Source of the DNA: CAZVGZ01 sp964627605
GTDB taxonomy: Bacteria > Latescibacterota > MWCZ01 > CAZVGZ01
DNA length: 17,516 bases
Reading direction: 5' to 3'
NCBI GenBank assembly: GCA_964627605.1
Contig: CAZVGZ010000051.1
Location: forward strand, 1-17,516
Shown: in pieces, positions 1-6,888 of the stretch
Position numbering within the stretch: the stretch's first letter is position 1
How the letters are laid out: every line of letters begins with the position of its first letter
Notes under the pieces: model-generated
Seen by the model: the letters and a program-made list of their open reading frames with translations, nothing else
What the model was told of the DNA's origin: nothing
Databases searched by the model: none
Position numbers and translations under genes: made by a program

Positions 1-761
1 GCCTGAGCTAGAGGCCATGATTCACTCTCCAGCGCTCTGGCAAACCCTTCTGAGGAAATCTTCTCTGCGTTACGCGTTTCGATCTCTTCCCTTCCTTCGA
101 CTTCCATCTCCCATCGTTCGTCGCTGTCGATGACCTCCCAGCACTCCTTCGTCACTTCCTCCTCATAGGAGAGCAAAGGCGTATCATATTTGCCCGGTAC
201 TGAGGCGACTATACCCTCGGGCGATGGCGGATCTCCCGATGGCTGTGCTCGAACGATTTCCAAAGCTAGTTGCAGAGGGAGCGGCAGCGGGCCTAACGAA
301 CTCTTGCGTTCGTGCCAGAAGAGATAGTCCAGTGGTTTGGCTACATATTCGTCGGCAGACATTCGCGCTGGCAGGTCGCCGTCGAGAGCGTTGAGGGCCA
401 TCTCGAAGGCTGGGTTAGTCTCAGTCGAGGGAGATCGATTCAATATTGGCGGGTCGGACGGGCGCTTTCCAGAGCAATACCCGAGAGCCCAACTCACATC
501 ACATACTCTGGTGGCTTGCCACAATGTCCATGTGTCCATCTCCAGCCAATAAATCCACCAATCCGTCCAGTCTACCCGCTTCCTCTCCGTATTGCCAAAA
601 TATTTATCATGCCCCCACCTGATTAGCATCGCCTCGTGGTAGGCCGCAACAGCGGAATCGTCAGGCTTGCAGGCGCTCAGGATTTGGCGGAAGATGCCTA
701 TCACGTCGCTATTTAGCTCCAACTTAGAGACCTTTGCGTCTTCATTGAGTCTCGTGGTCAT
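1..761 (-). CDS. Uncharacterised integrative-element protein, C-terminus off window edge
   Basis: This reading frame is open for about 253 codons from an ATG at 761 to the left edge with no stop. It starts 20 bp inside the 3' end of the recombinase gene and has a near-perfect Shine-Dalgarno GGAGGT at 766-771, so it is almost certainly translated from the same message. The protein begins MTTRLNEDAKVSKLEL. It has a tryptophan-rich segment at about residues 62-80 (motifs DWTDWW and DTWTLWQ), then a segment with PLDYLFWHERK at about 150-160. The visible C-terminal part is strongly acidic. I do not recognise a named domain. The layout loosely resembles small accessory proteins found next to phage and element integrases, which is inference. 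The ORFs on the opposite strand (312-626, 337-552) are its shadows. It is partial, so length and function cannot be judged. Confidence 0.8.
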   Translation of the reverse strand, partial: MTTRLNEDAKVSKLELNSDVIGIFRQILSACKPDDSAVAAYHEAMLIRWGHDKYFGNTERKRVDWTDWWIYWLEMDTWTLWQATRVCDVSWALGYCSGKRPSDPPILNRSPSTETNPAFEMALNALDGDLPARMSADEYVAKPLDYLFWHERKSSLGPLPLPLQLALEIVRAQPSGDPPSPEGIVASVPGKYDTPLLSYEEEVTKECWEVIDSDERWEMEVEGREEIETRNAEKISSEGFARALESESWPLAQ

Positions 762-1851
762 TCTTACCTCCGTTGCCGAACATGGCTTCGTTGGTTCGCT
801 CAACAATCTTGGTCGTGTGGGCGACAGTGAGGTGCGAGTATCTCTGTACCATCGCTAGAGTTTTATGTCCCAATACCGCTGCGATCTCGACCAATGTAGC
901 ACCATTCATGGCTAGGTATGACGCTGCGGTATGGCGAAGGTCATGGAAACGAAAATCTTCAAGCAGCGCACGTCTTACAGCCGTGTCCCACGCGGTTCTG
1001 ATATCCAGAGGCTTCGGGTCCTTCCCGTTCTGTTGAGGGGCAGGGAACACAAGGTTCGTATCCGTCCGACGCTGTCGCGAAATCCCCATCAGCGCTTCGT
1101 GAGCTTTACCAACCAGCGGCACTCCACGCGCCTCACGGGTCTTTGTGTTCTCCGGCAAGAGCATTATAAGCCCCCGCGCAATATCTACCCGATCCCATGT
1201 CAGATTCAGGATTTCCCCCCGTCTCATACCTGTGCTGAGCGCGACCATTACAACTGCGTGTAGATACGGACTGGTGGTTTCTTGACACGTTGACAGCAGC
1301 CGTTCCATTTCGGCCTCCGACAGAAAACGCACACGACCAGGCGGTTGCCTCGGTTTAGTTACTCTGCGAACGGGGTTGTCGTCAAGCCAGCCCCACTCGT
1401 TGACCGCGACCGTGAAACAATGGCTCAACACGGCGAGGTATCGAACAACCGTGCTGGGGGAACGCAACGTACCGGATGGCGTCTTCTCAGCTGCTAACAT
1501 GTCACGTCCCTCAGCTACCAGAGCTGGAGACACATCTGCGAGCGAATGACGGCCCAGCCGTTGACTCCACCAATTGAGCTGGGGAATCTGTGACCTGCTG
1601 CTGTTTGGCCTTTTCGCTGGCATCACCTCTTTGAGGTAGCGCCCAATCATATCTGAGACCGTACGCCGCCTAGCCTCTATACCCGGTAGGTGCCTTCCCG
1701 CCTTCATGTCCGATTCAACCAGTTGAGCCCACTGTGTAGCGTCGGTCTTCCGGTCGAACGTCGCCGTCTGCGGCGGATAGCCTTTGAGACGAACCTGCAC
1801 ACGGAACCGGGTTTTACCCGTCGCATCGCGTCGTTCCTGGATATTTGCCAT
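742..1851 (-). CDS. Tyrosine recombinase / phage-type integrase
   Basis: This 369-residue site-specific recombinase would cut and rejoin DNA at an attachment site through a phosphotyrosine intermediate. The catalytic set is complete: Arg210 in TGMRRGE, Lys237, His303 and Arg306 in FHDLRHTAA, His329 in LGHK, and the nucleophile Tyr338 in VQRYSHL. Residues 1-60 look like the arm-binding N-terminal part, residues 64-160 the SAM-like core-binding domain, and 175-350 the catalytic domain. The ATG at 1851 is preceded by AGGTGG (1856-1861). A perfect -35 hexamer TTGACA lies upstream on the minus strand (1914-1919), but the nearest -10-like TACAAA (1887-1892) is 21 bp away, so the promoter is unproven. 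The gene sits 455 bp from the 3' end of a tRNA-Arg gene and points away from it, the usual place for an integrative element's integrase. Length is normal and no damage is seen. Confidence 0.95.
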   Translation of the reverse strand: MANIQERRDATGKTRFRVQVRLKGYPPQTATFDRKTDATQWAQLVESDMKAGRHLPGIEARRRTVSDMIGRYLKEVMPAKRPNSSRSQIPQLNWWSQRLGRHSLADVSPALVAEGRDMLAAEKTPSGTLRSPSTVVRYLAVLSHCFTVAVNEWGWLDDNPVRRVTKPRQPPGRVRFLSEAEMERLLSTCQETTSPYLHAVVMVALSTGMRRGEILNLTWDRVDIARGLIMLLPENTKTREARGVPLVGKAHEALMGISRQRRTDTNLVFPAPQQNGKDPKPLDIRTAWDTAVRRALLEDFRFHDLRHTAASYLAMNGATLVEIAAVLGHKTLAMVQRYSHLTVAHTTKIVERTNEAMFGNGGKNDHETQ

Positions 1852-2306
1852 CGCGCCACCTATGTCCCGCGAGAGGTTTTGTATCTTTTGTACCGCTGAT
1901 CGCCGTATGTGAGTGTCAACACTGCAAAGATCGGCGAACGCTCACTAGGAAAATTCCCACATCAAATTACGGCACAGTGTGATAAATGACAACTGAGACG
2001 GGCAAATTATATGCCTAGAAGTTCTAAGTCCTTTAATACCAATAATATGACATCTGCGCCACATAGATATGGCACAATATGGCACAAATGAGGGAGGAGT
2101 AGTGAAGGGTGTCGTAGGCTATTTAGGTTGAGTGAGCCGCTATTAATACGGCCGGAGATGATAGAGGGATTACGGATTACTGTGTTGTTACTTGCGGTCG
2201 GTAGTCGCTATTCGGCGTGGCCAAGTGTGCCGTTAGTGTGCCACAAGCCCTATTAGGACTGTTCTGGAATGCGGCAGACACGACGTAAGTTATTGATAAT
2301 ATTAAA
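1852..2306. other. Element end between integrase and tRNA, no gene seen
   Basis: I see no convincing coding region in these 455 bp. The stretch is AT-richer than its flanks near 1940-2090. It contains five copies of a GGCACA core, listed separately, and the likely leader of the integrase gene. If the tRNA 3' end is the attachment site, this is the arm region of the attachment site. A short excisionase-type gene is not evident. Confidence 0.6.
1968..2243. repeat. Five GGCACA motifs, candidate recombinase arm-type sites
   Basis: Copies on the plus strand are at 1971-1976, 2071-2076 and 2081-2086. Copies on the minus strand (TGTGCC on plus) are at 2226-2231 and 2237-2242. The pair at 2067-2086 is an exact 10-bp tandem repeat of ATATGGCACA, and the minus-strand pair is spaced 11 bp, so each pair is about one helical turn apart. 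Flanks are also shared, giving roughly AYGGCACA-N-T. About 0.2 copies of a given 6-mer would be expected by chance on both strands of 455 bp. The role as integrase arm sites is inferred from position between integrase and tRNA. Confidence 0.5.
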
Positions 2307-2380
2307 CGCGCCCGACAGGACTCGAACCTGTGGCCTGCGGATTAGAAGTCCGCTGCTCTATCCAGCTGAGCTACGGGCGC
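2307..2380 (-). tRNA. tRNA-Arg (anticodon TCT)
   Basis: The minus strand folds into a full cloverleaf of 74 nt. It has a 7-bp acceptor stem GCGCCCG/CGGGCGC, a D arm GCTC/GAGC with a 9-nt loop, an anticodon stem GCGGA/TCCGC with loop CTTCTAA (anticodon TCT, reading AGA) and a 5-nt variable loop AGGCC. The T arm is ACAGG/CCTGT with loop TTCGAGT, and G is the discriminator base. The 3' CCA is not encoded: the next bases on the minus strand are TTT. Its 3' end faces the integrase region, so the T arm and acceptor strand are the probable attachment core of the element on the left. The second copy of the attachment site is outside the window. Confidence 0.97.
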
Positions 2381-2512
2381 TGATGGGGTAGCGACCCTAG
2401 AGAACCCTAAACTTCGCCATAAAACATGTCGTGCGCAATCGTCCGCTATCGGATAGCTACCCAAGACGTAGTCGCAACAACGGTTTGTGGCTGACAGGGC
2501 TCAGAACTTGTC

Positions 2513-2920
2513 ATGTCTAGCCGAAGATGGGAGTATCGCGACTCGTGGAGGAATGGTCGATGCTGGGCGCTGCGCAAGCTGGCGACTCTGATGCTTGAGG
2601 AGCGTGGGTTCACGGTGATGACAGCGGTCGACGGTTTGGAGGGTGTAGAAACATTTCGCGAACATGCCGACGAGATTCTACTGGTTCTGCTTGATATGAC
2701 TATGCCGCGAATGAGTGGTGAGGAAGCGTTTAAGATTATGCACGAACTGCGCCCTGATACCCCGATAGTTCTATGCAGCGGCTATACAGCTCAAGAGGCC
2801 AGTTCCCGCTTTGCTGAGCAGAACTAAGATGAGCCCGCAGGCTTCATTCAGAAGCCCTATCAGGTAGACACTCTGGTTCGAGAGTTGAGCGCTAAACTTC
2901 CGGGCGCTGAGCAAGCGTAA
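2513..2920 (+). pseudogene. Response-regulator receiver domain, broken by an in-frame TAA
   Basis: The frame reads as a CheY-like receiver domain, probably the last domain of a hybrid histidine kinase. The phospho-acceptor region LVLLDMTMPRMSGEEAF and the VLCSGYTAQEAS strand are clear. A TAA at 2825-2827 interrupts it. The same frame then continues as GFIQKPYQVDTLVREL, carrying the conserved receiver lysine, to a second stop at 2918-2920. The N-terminal acidic pair is missing in this frame, while a VD-like stretch lies in a neighbouring frame around 2550-2565, suggesting a small indel as well. No Shine-Dalgarno precedes 2513 and no kinase domain is recognisable upstream. The damage at both ends and the isolated position support a decayed remnant. 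A sequencing error at the TAA alone would not restore the N-terminus. Confidence 0.75.
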
Positions 2921-2987
2921 GAATCCTGAGGGTCTCCGCACTTCCTTACCAGATTACAGCCAATGCCTTCAGCCCCTCACTCCGTGT

Positions 2988-4121
2988 TTAGGCGGCTTTG
3001 GCTCTGTTCGGGTATTCGCCAGACCTGACCACCTCATCCATCATCGCCTCAAAGTTCTCCTGTCTCGTGCCTATCATAATCGAATGGCTCGAGCCAAGAA
3101 TAAACCGCCCACCTGGCGCTGCTATCTCAATCGCCCGTCGCACCTCTTGCCGCGTCTCTTCAGGGGTGCCCTTGGTGAGTGTCTCGGTGTTTACGCCACC
3201 CCAAAGTGTGATCTTGTCGCCATACTCGCGTTTTAGCTTCGCCAGGTCCATCGTTGCTGACTCTTGTATCGCCTGGTAGGCGTCGTAGCCAGCTTCGATA
3301 AGAAAATCCATCAGCGCCCAGTTGTTGCCGCAGGCATGTTTGAGAGCGTAGGAGCCTATCTCATGCGTGGCATCGGTCTGCCGTTTCATTGACGGTAGAA
3401 ACATCTCCTCAATCCATTTGGGCGAACAGAGCGGCCCCTTGGAGGTCGCATAATCAGTCGCGGGACACAGACCGTCGGCACCTTCGCGAACGAACATGGC
3501 GTCCATGGCGATGTTCGTTGTTGTCCCGGTCTCTGCGGCACGCTGCAAAATCTCAGGCGAATCGACCATCATGTGCATTGCGTTTTCCATGCCCCCCAAC
3601 ATCGGGAATGTGGCATCGCCGCTGCGTGCGAGAATAAAATGCGTGTCGCCGAACTCTTTCACAACCGCTCGCCACAGCTCCCAGCAGGACTCATCAGGTT
3701 CGACGTATTCCCCTGGCTCCGGGAAGCTGTCCAGAGTGTATTCGCGCTCAGCGTATTCCACTCTTAGGAGCCACTGGCTCTCGCCCACTTTGTAGACGTC
3801 GCCCTCATCGCTCTTATACGTTCCCGGCGCGATCTCCTCGTAGGGCTTTATTTCCGCGCCAGCTGGAGGCACCAGTGACACCGCTATCATGTCCAGCGGC
3901 ACTTTGTGATGAAACTCGATCAGATCTTCGATCATTGACCAGACAACCTCGTCGCGCCTGCCCTCCCAAAGCGCCTTGGTGGTTTTGAAATGCCCACGCC
4001 AAAATGTCGGGCGACCCAACATCCCTTCAACCGCTTCGTGATCTACGGCAAACTCGCCGACGGGAACACGGTCGGGCTCCTGACCATTGAGCGTCGCTAT
4101 AATCCGTTCTTTTGATGTCAT
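2988..4121 (-). CDS. UROD/MtaA-family protein (methyltransferase- or decarboxylase-like)
   Basis: This 377-residue protein belongs to the uroporphyrinogen decarboxylase superfamily, in the branch with corrinoid-dependent methyltransferases such as MtaA and CmuA. It opens with the typical MTSKERIIATLNGQEPDRVP. A His-x-Cys zinc-ligand-like motif, KHACGNN, lies at residues 261-267 (His262, Cys264). The LWGGVNTETLTKGTPEE segment near residue 305 is characteristic of this branch. A third Cys ligand is not obvious in the C-terminal GSSHS segment, so zinc binding and activity are uncertain. It is not HemE: there is no heme gene context and the N-terminal substrate motif of HemE is absent. The ATG at 4121 has AAAGGG at 4129-4134. 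It lies downstream of the 397-aa unknown gene on the same strand but separated by about 530 bp. Such genes are numerous in Poribacteria-like genomes, where substrates are mostly unknown. Confidence 0.88.
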   Translation of the reverse strand: MTSKERIIATLNGQEPDRVPVGEFAVDHEAVEGMLGRPTFWRGHFKTTKALWEGRRDEVVWSMIEDLIEFHHKVPLDMIAVSLVPPAGAEIKPYEEIAPGTYKSDEGDVYKVGESQWLLRVEYAEREYTLDSFPEPGEYVEPDESCWELWRAVVKEFGDTHFILARSGDATFPMLGGMENAMHMMVDSPEILQRAAETGTTTNIAMDAMFVREGADGLCPATDYATSKGPLCSPKWIEEMFLPSMKRQTDATHEIGSYALKHACGNNWALMDFLIEAGYDAYQAIQESATMDLAKLKREYGDKITLWGGVNTETLTKGTPEETRQEVRRAIEIAAPGGRFILGSSHSIMIGTRQENFEAMMDEVVRSGEYPNRAKAA

Positions 4122-4412
4122 CTATCTGCCCTTTTCACCAGCATATCTGTTGTCGCGCCAGATCGGTCTGATCCACGAGGTCGGCTGGTTGGAATATAAG
4201 GATTAGGCGGGACTGGTCACATCTTCAACGCAAGCGTGCGCGCGCATAGGACGTTCGGTCGGCATCTGTTCACGTGCCCACAACCTACGGTGGCAAACAA
4301 CAATCGCTCTGTAGGATTTCCGATTGACCAGGGACCGCCGCGATCAGCGTACCGCTCAAGGTATATCTGCGCCTTATATCAGCACCATCACCTCTCAGGC
4401 CTAGCGGCACTA
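4122..4412. other. Intergenic stretch upstream of the UROD-family gene
   Basis: No supported gene is present on either strand; plus-strand open frames here have no coding character. On the minus strand TTGAAG (about 4223-4228) is followed 17 bp later by a poor -10 (TAATCC), so a promoter for the UROD-family gene may lie here but is not convincing. Confidence 0.4.
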
Positions 4413-4618
4413 TTATTTGACGCCCAGCTTGTACATTCGGTCGTGGATGGCTTTTGTGGCTTGCATAAACGGCTCTTCCGAGTATTCCTGATGGCTCTTG
4501 GCGTTCTACATCATCCTGCGCAGGTGTTGGCGGTGTTTGGGCGTCAGCTATCAGCCGTAAAGCCGCAGAGAGCAAGCGCTGCAATCCCCAATCGAGTGGC
4601 TGTCAACCGTGCTTTCAT
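4413..4618 (-). pseudogene. Remnant of a short secreted protein (frameshift and stop)
   Basis: An ATG at 4618 with a good Shine-Dalgarno (GGGAGG about 7 nt upstream) encodes MKARLTATRLGIAALALCGF, a signal-peptide-like start with basic residues then a hydrophobic run. It stops at 4544-4546. In a neighbouring frame the sequence continues as TPKHRQHLRRMM, a TAG at 4506-4508, then charged protein-like sequence ending EEPFMQATKAIHDRMYKLGVK-like (about 30 residues) at a TAA at 4413-4415. A gene with one frameshift and one nonsense codon explains this best. The family cannot be named. It is 35 bp downstream of the 397-aa gene and was probably co-transcribed with it. A free-standing 24-residue peptide is the alternative. 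Confidence 0.4.
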
Positions 4619-4653
4619 TCCTCAACCTCCCTTCCAAAGACCGATACGCCCGG

Positions 4654-5847
4654 CTAGAACTTGTTGATTAGGGTGTCAAGCTGCCGTAGGGTCGCTGGTG
4701 TTGGGCGAAAGCCGGTGGGGCGTATTGGTAGTTTGTCGTATGAGCTGTAGGCAAGATTGGCCATTCCAGGCGTGCTGATTTTGGCGTGGTTTTGATATGC
4801 CGAGTCCATCACAGCGTTGATGATTCCCGTGGCGACCAGCGTTCTTTCGACGGGCCACGGTGGCTCCCCGGTTACAAACATCTCTTCAATGTTGAGACCC
4901 AGATAGGCAAAATGGGTGTGCTCGCGGTGATACTGAAGATAGAACTCCGTCGATTCAATCCCTTTGTCTGTTTTCGCGGCGAATGCAAAATCCCTCGCAT
5001 AGCCATTTAGCTGAAGAATCGCGGCTTTCAGTCCGTCGGTGTACTCGATTAGAAACACTTCGGGGTTTTCGCAGTACTGCTCCATCGTGCCCACAGGTCT
5101 GTTTATCATCCGGTCAGCCGCAGCTTCTGCTAATTCCCGCGACCACAGCCCGGCATCGCCTGCTTTCCAGACAGCATCGCCTACCAGACACTGGACGGAT
5201 TTCACTCCGGTTTCACCGCCCTTGCGCCGTTCGACCATGCACTGAAGCGTTTCTACGGTGTGATAACCATAGGCCTCCATGCCGCCAAAGCCGATGGCAA
5301 GCGCCTCTGTTATTGGGGTCTCATCAAACTCCAGCCAAGGGTTGCGCCAGCAGAGTGTGAGAGTTGAGCCAGCGAGCATCGGGACGTTCAATTCCTTGCC
5401 GCGCTGATACATCCACCACGCGTCATCCCAGTTGTAGGAGAGGTGTTTGTCGTTAAATACCGGGACGACACGTCCTGACGACGCAAAAACACCGCATATC
5501 TGCTCCCAGAAATAGCGCCGGGGATACATATGGCGGCCCATCTCGTCAATGGGGTAGTCGCCATGCTCACCAATAGAGATAACCCCGTCCACCCCAAGCT
5601 CTTTGCCGCCTAACATCAGTGTCTGACGGATGCTCTCAAATATGGGAACCCCGAACTCTTCCGAATATTTTTTCGCCATATCACGCTCACCAAACTGTTC
5701 GACGTACATCCCTACAAGCTTGGTCCGTGGCTCCAACACCCCTTCGTCGGTGGGAAACCCTTTGAGGTACTTTGTCAGGATGACATCAGCGTGGGAGTTT
5801 GGAAAAAATTCGCCCATGATCGCTACAACGCGTGGTTTGTCGGACAT
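4654..5847 (-). CDS. Conserved protein of unknown function (397 aa)
   Basis: This intact 397-residue protein has no named domain that I can assign. The first 190 residues look like an alpha/beta Rossmann-type unit: a strand PRVVAIMGEFF, then LGVDGVISIGEHGDYP, then VVPVFNDKHLSYNWDDA. The last segment sits where Gfo/Idh/MocA oxidoreductases carry their EKP motif, so a very divergent member of that fold is possible, but the N-terminal GxGxxG is absent. The rest is rich in aromatic and acidic residues and conserved-looking motifs (MYPRRYFWEQICGVFA, ECTLQ-like HTVETLQCMVERR). I loosely recall similar proteins of the same length in Planctomycetes, Acidobacteria and Poribacteria-like genomes, always uncharacterised. 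No signal peptide is present, so it is cytoplasmic. The ATG at 5847 has AAAGGA at 5855-5860. It is divergent from the beta-helix remnant, with 144 bp between them. Confidence 0.85.
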   Translation of the reverse strand: MSDKPRVVAIMGEFFPNSHADVILTKYLKGFPTDEGVLEPRTKLVGMYVEQFGERDMAKKYSEEFGVPIFESIRQTLMLGGKELGVDGVISIGEHGDYPIDEMGRHMYPRRYFWEQICGVFASSGRVVPVFNDKHLSYNWDDAWWMYQRGKELNVPMLAGSTLTLCWRNPWLEFDETPITEALAIGFGGMEAYGYHTVETLQCMVERRKGGETGVKSVQCLVGDAVWKAGDAGLWSRELAEAAADRMINRPVGTMEQYCENPEVFLIEYTDGLKAAILQLNGYARDFAFAAKTDKGIESTEFYLQYHREHTHFAYLGLNIEEMFVTGEPPWPVERTLVATGIINAVMDSAYQNHAKISTPGMANLAYSSYDKLPIRPTGFRPTPATLRQLDTLINKF

Positions 5848-5991
5848 GCATCCGTCCTTTCGGCAGTGGATTCAGAAGCAGAGACAGAGGGTAACGATCC
5901 CGACGGATTCATTAAATCGGCGGGTCGGCCCGTCTCTAGGGCATAACGAGGCCCAAACGGCGTTTATTTAACTGAAAGGGAGGGAGCGACG

Positions 5992-6888
5992 ATGCGGATT
6001 TTATCTCTTGCGTTAATTGTGATGGCAATCTGGGCTGGCGTTGCACCGGCCCGCCTATCTGTGCTGATCGTCGATGACGACGGCCCGGCGGACTTCTCTA
6101 CGATCCAGTCAGCGGTAGACGCCGCCCAGCCAGGTGACACCGTTCTGATTCAGTCCGGCACCTATCGGGAGACGGTCCTGATCTATAACAAGAACGACCT
6201 CACACTGCAAGGCACGCATCGGGATACGGTGAAAATATCGCGGGCCGAAGCCGGGACCCTGTACTAGATCGTAAAGATCGAGCAGAGCCAACGGATCGCA
6301 ATTGAACACCTGACGATCGATGGGGGTGCAGGTCTAGCGGATTTCGGTGTGTCGGCTGGCGAATGCATTGATGTCACGATCCGGCACCTTATGATGACGG
6401 ACATAGGCTTTGCCTTCGTTGTAGTCCGGGGCGGCTGGGGGTTCACGATAGTTGGCAACGAATTCATCGTGGACAGAGAGTCAATTCAGAGCGGATCAGA
6501 ACCGATGTACATATATGCCAGTGACGCCCGCGACGTGGCGTTCGGGTGCAACCGGAGTGTTTGGATTGGCCCGCCGTCCGAGCCGTCGGGTGAGCGCGGC
6601 TTTCCCGCACTCAGCATAGGTGTCGAGGCGGTCGCTGATCTCCTAACATTGCGTTTTTGGGGCAACCGGCTTGACGGCGACCAAAGGGCTGCATTGATCC
6701 TTGTGATTGAGAATAACTACGAGCGGGGAGGCTACCGATTGCTGCTCGTCTTCGAGACCGGCGCAGATAGTCTTATCGCCGGTGTCGCCAACAACATGGG
6801 GTGGTGTCAAACACGCGCACTCAAAGTAACTCTACTGTTTGACACCAAACCGCGCTGGGTCGGCCATTACAGTCGCGTGGGATTTTGA
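5992..6888 (+). pseudogene. Secreted right-handed beta-helix protein, broken by an in-frame TAG
   Basis: The start is intact: GGGAGG at 5978-5983, ATG at 5992, and a signal peptide MRILSLALIVMAIWAGVAPA. Next comes the standard entry of pectinesterase- and NosD-like beta-helix proteins, VDDDGPADFSTIQSAVDAAQ followed by PGDTVLIQSGTYRETV. A TAG at 6265-6267 stops translation after 91 residues. The same frame then remains open to 6886-6888 and keeps beta-helix rungs (RIAIEHLTIDGG, CIDVTIRHLMMTDIGF, GWGFTIVGNEF). The last 57 bp overlap the converging SDR gene, and the final residues (after about 6790) no longer look like this fold, so the 3' end is probably eroded as well. It would have acted outside the cytoplasm on a polysaccharide. 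Stop-codon readthrough is possible but nothing in the context suggests it. Confidence 0.75.
6802..6847. repeat. Perfect 12-bp inverted repeat at the SDR gene end
   Basis: The arms TGGTGTCAAACA (6802-6813) and TGTTTGACACCA (6836-6847) are exact reverse complements separated by 22 bp. The SDR stop codon (6832-6834) lies in the loop. No T-run follows on either strand, so it is not a standard intrinsic terminator. Confidence 0.7.

Noticed and set aside
312..626. Plus-strand open frames of 104 and 71 codons near the left edge
   Set aside because: They lie opposite the minus-strand gene that is open over 761 bp with a strong ribosome site, and their composition is not protein-like.
2445..2457. Palindrome GCTATC-G-GATAGC upstream of the tRNA gene, possible operator
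   Set aside because: A 6-bp arm palindrome occurs by chance several times in a window this size, and no regulator or promoter elements frame it.
4236..4667. Plus-strand open frame of 143 codons
   Set aside because: It has no ribosome site and an arginine-, proline- and histidine-rich composition, and it lies opposite a better-supported secreted-protein remnant.
2513..6888. Alternative genetic code explaining in-frame TAA and TAG
   Set aside because: Intact neighbouring genes end at TAA (UROD, HAD), TAG (both EIIA-side and SDR genes) and TGA (integrase, Gfo/Idh) at normal family lengths, so these codons act as stops.
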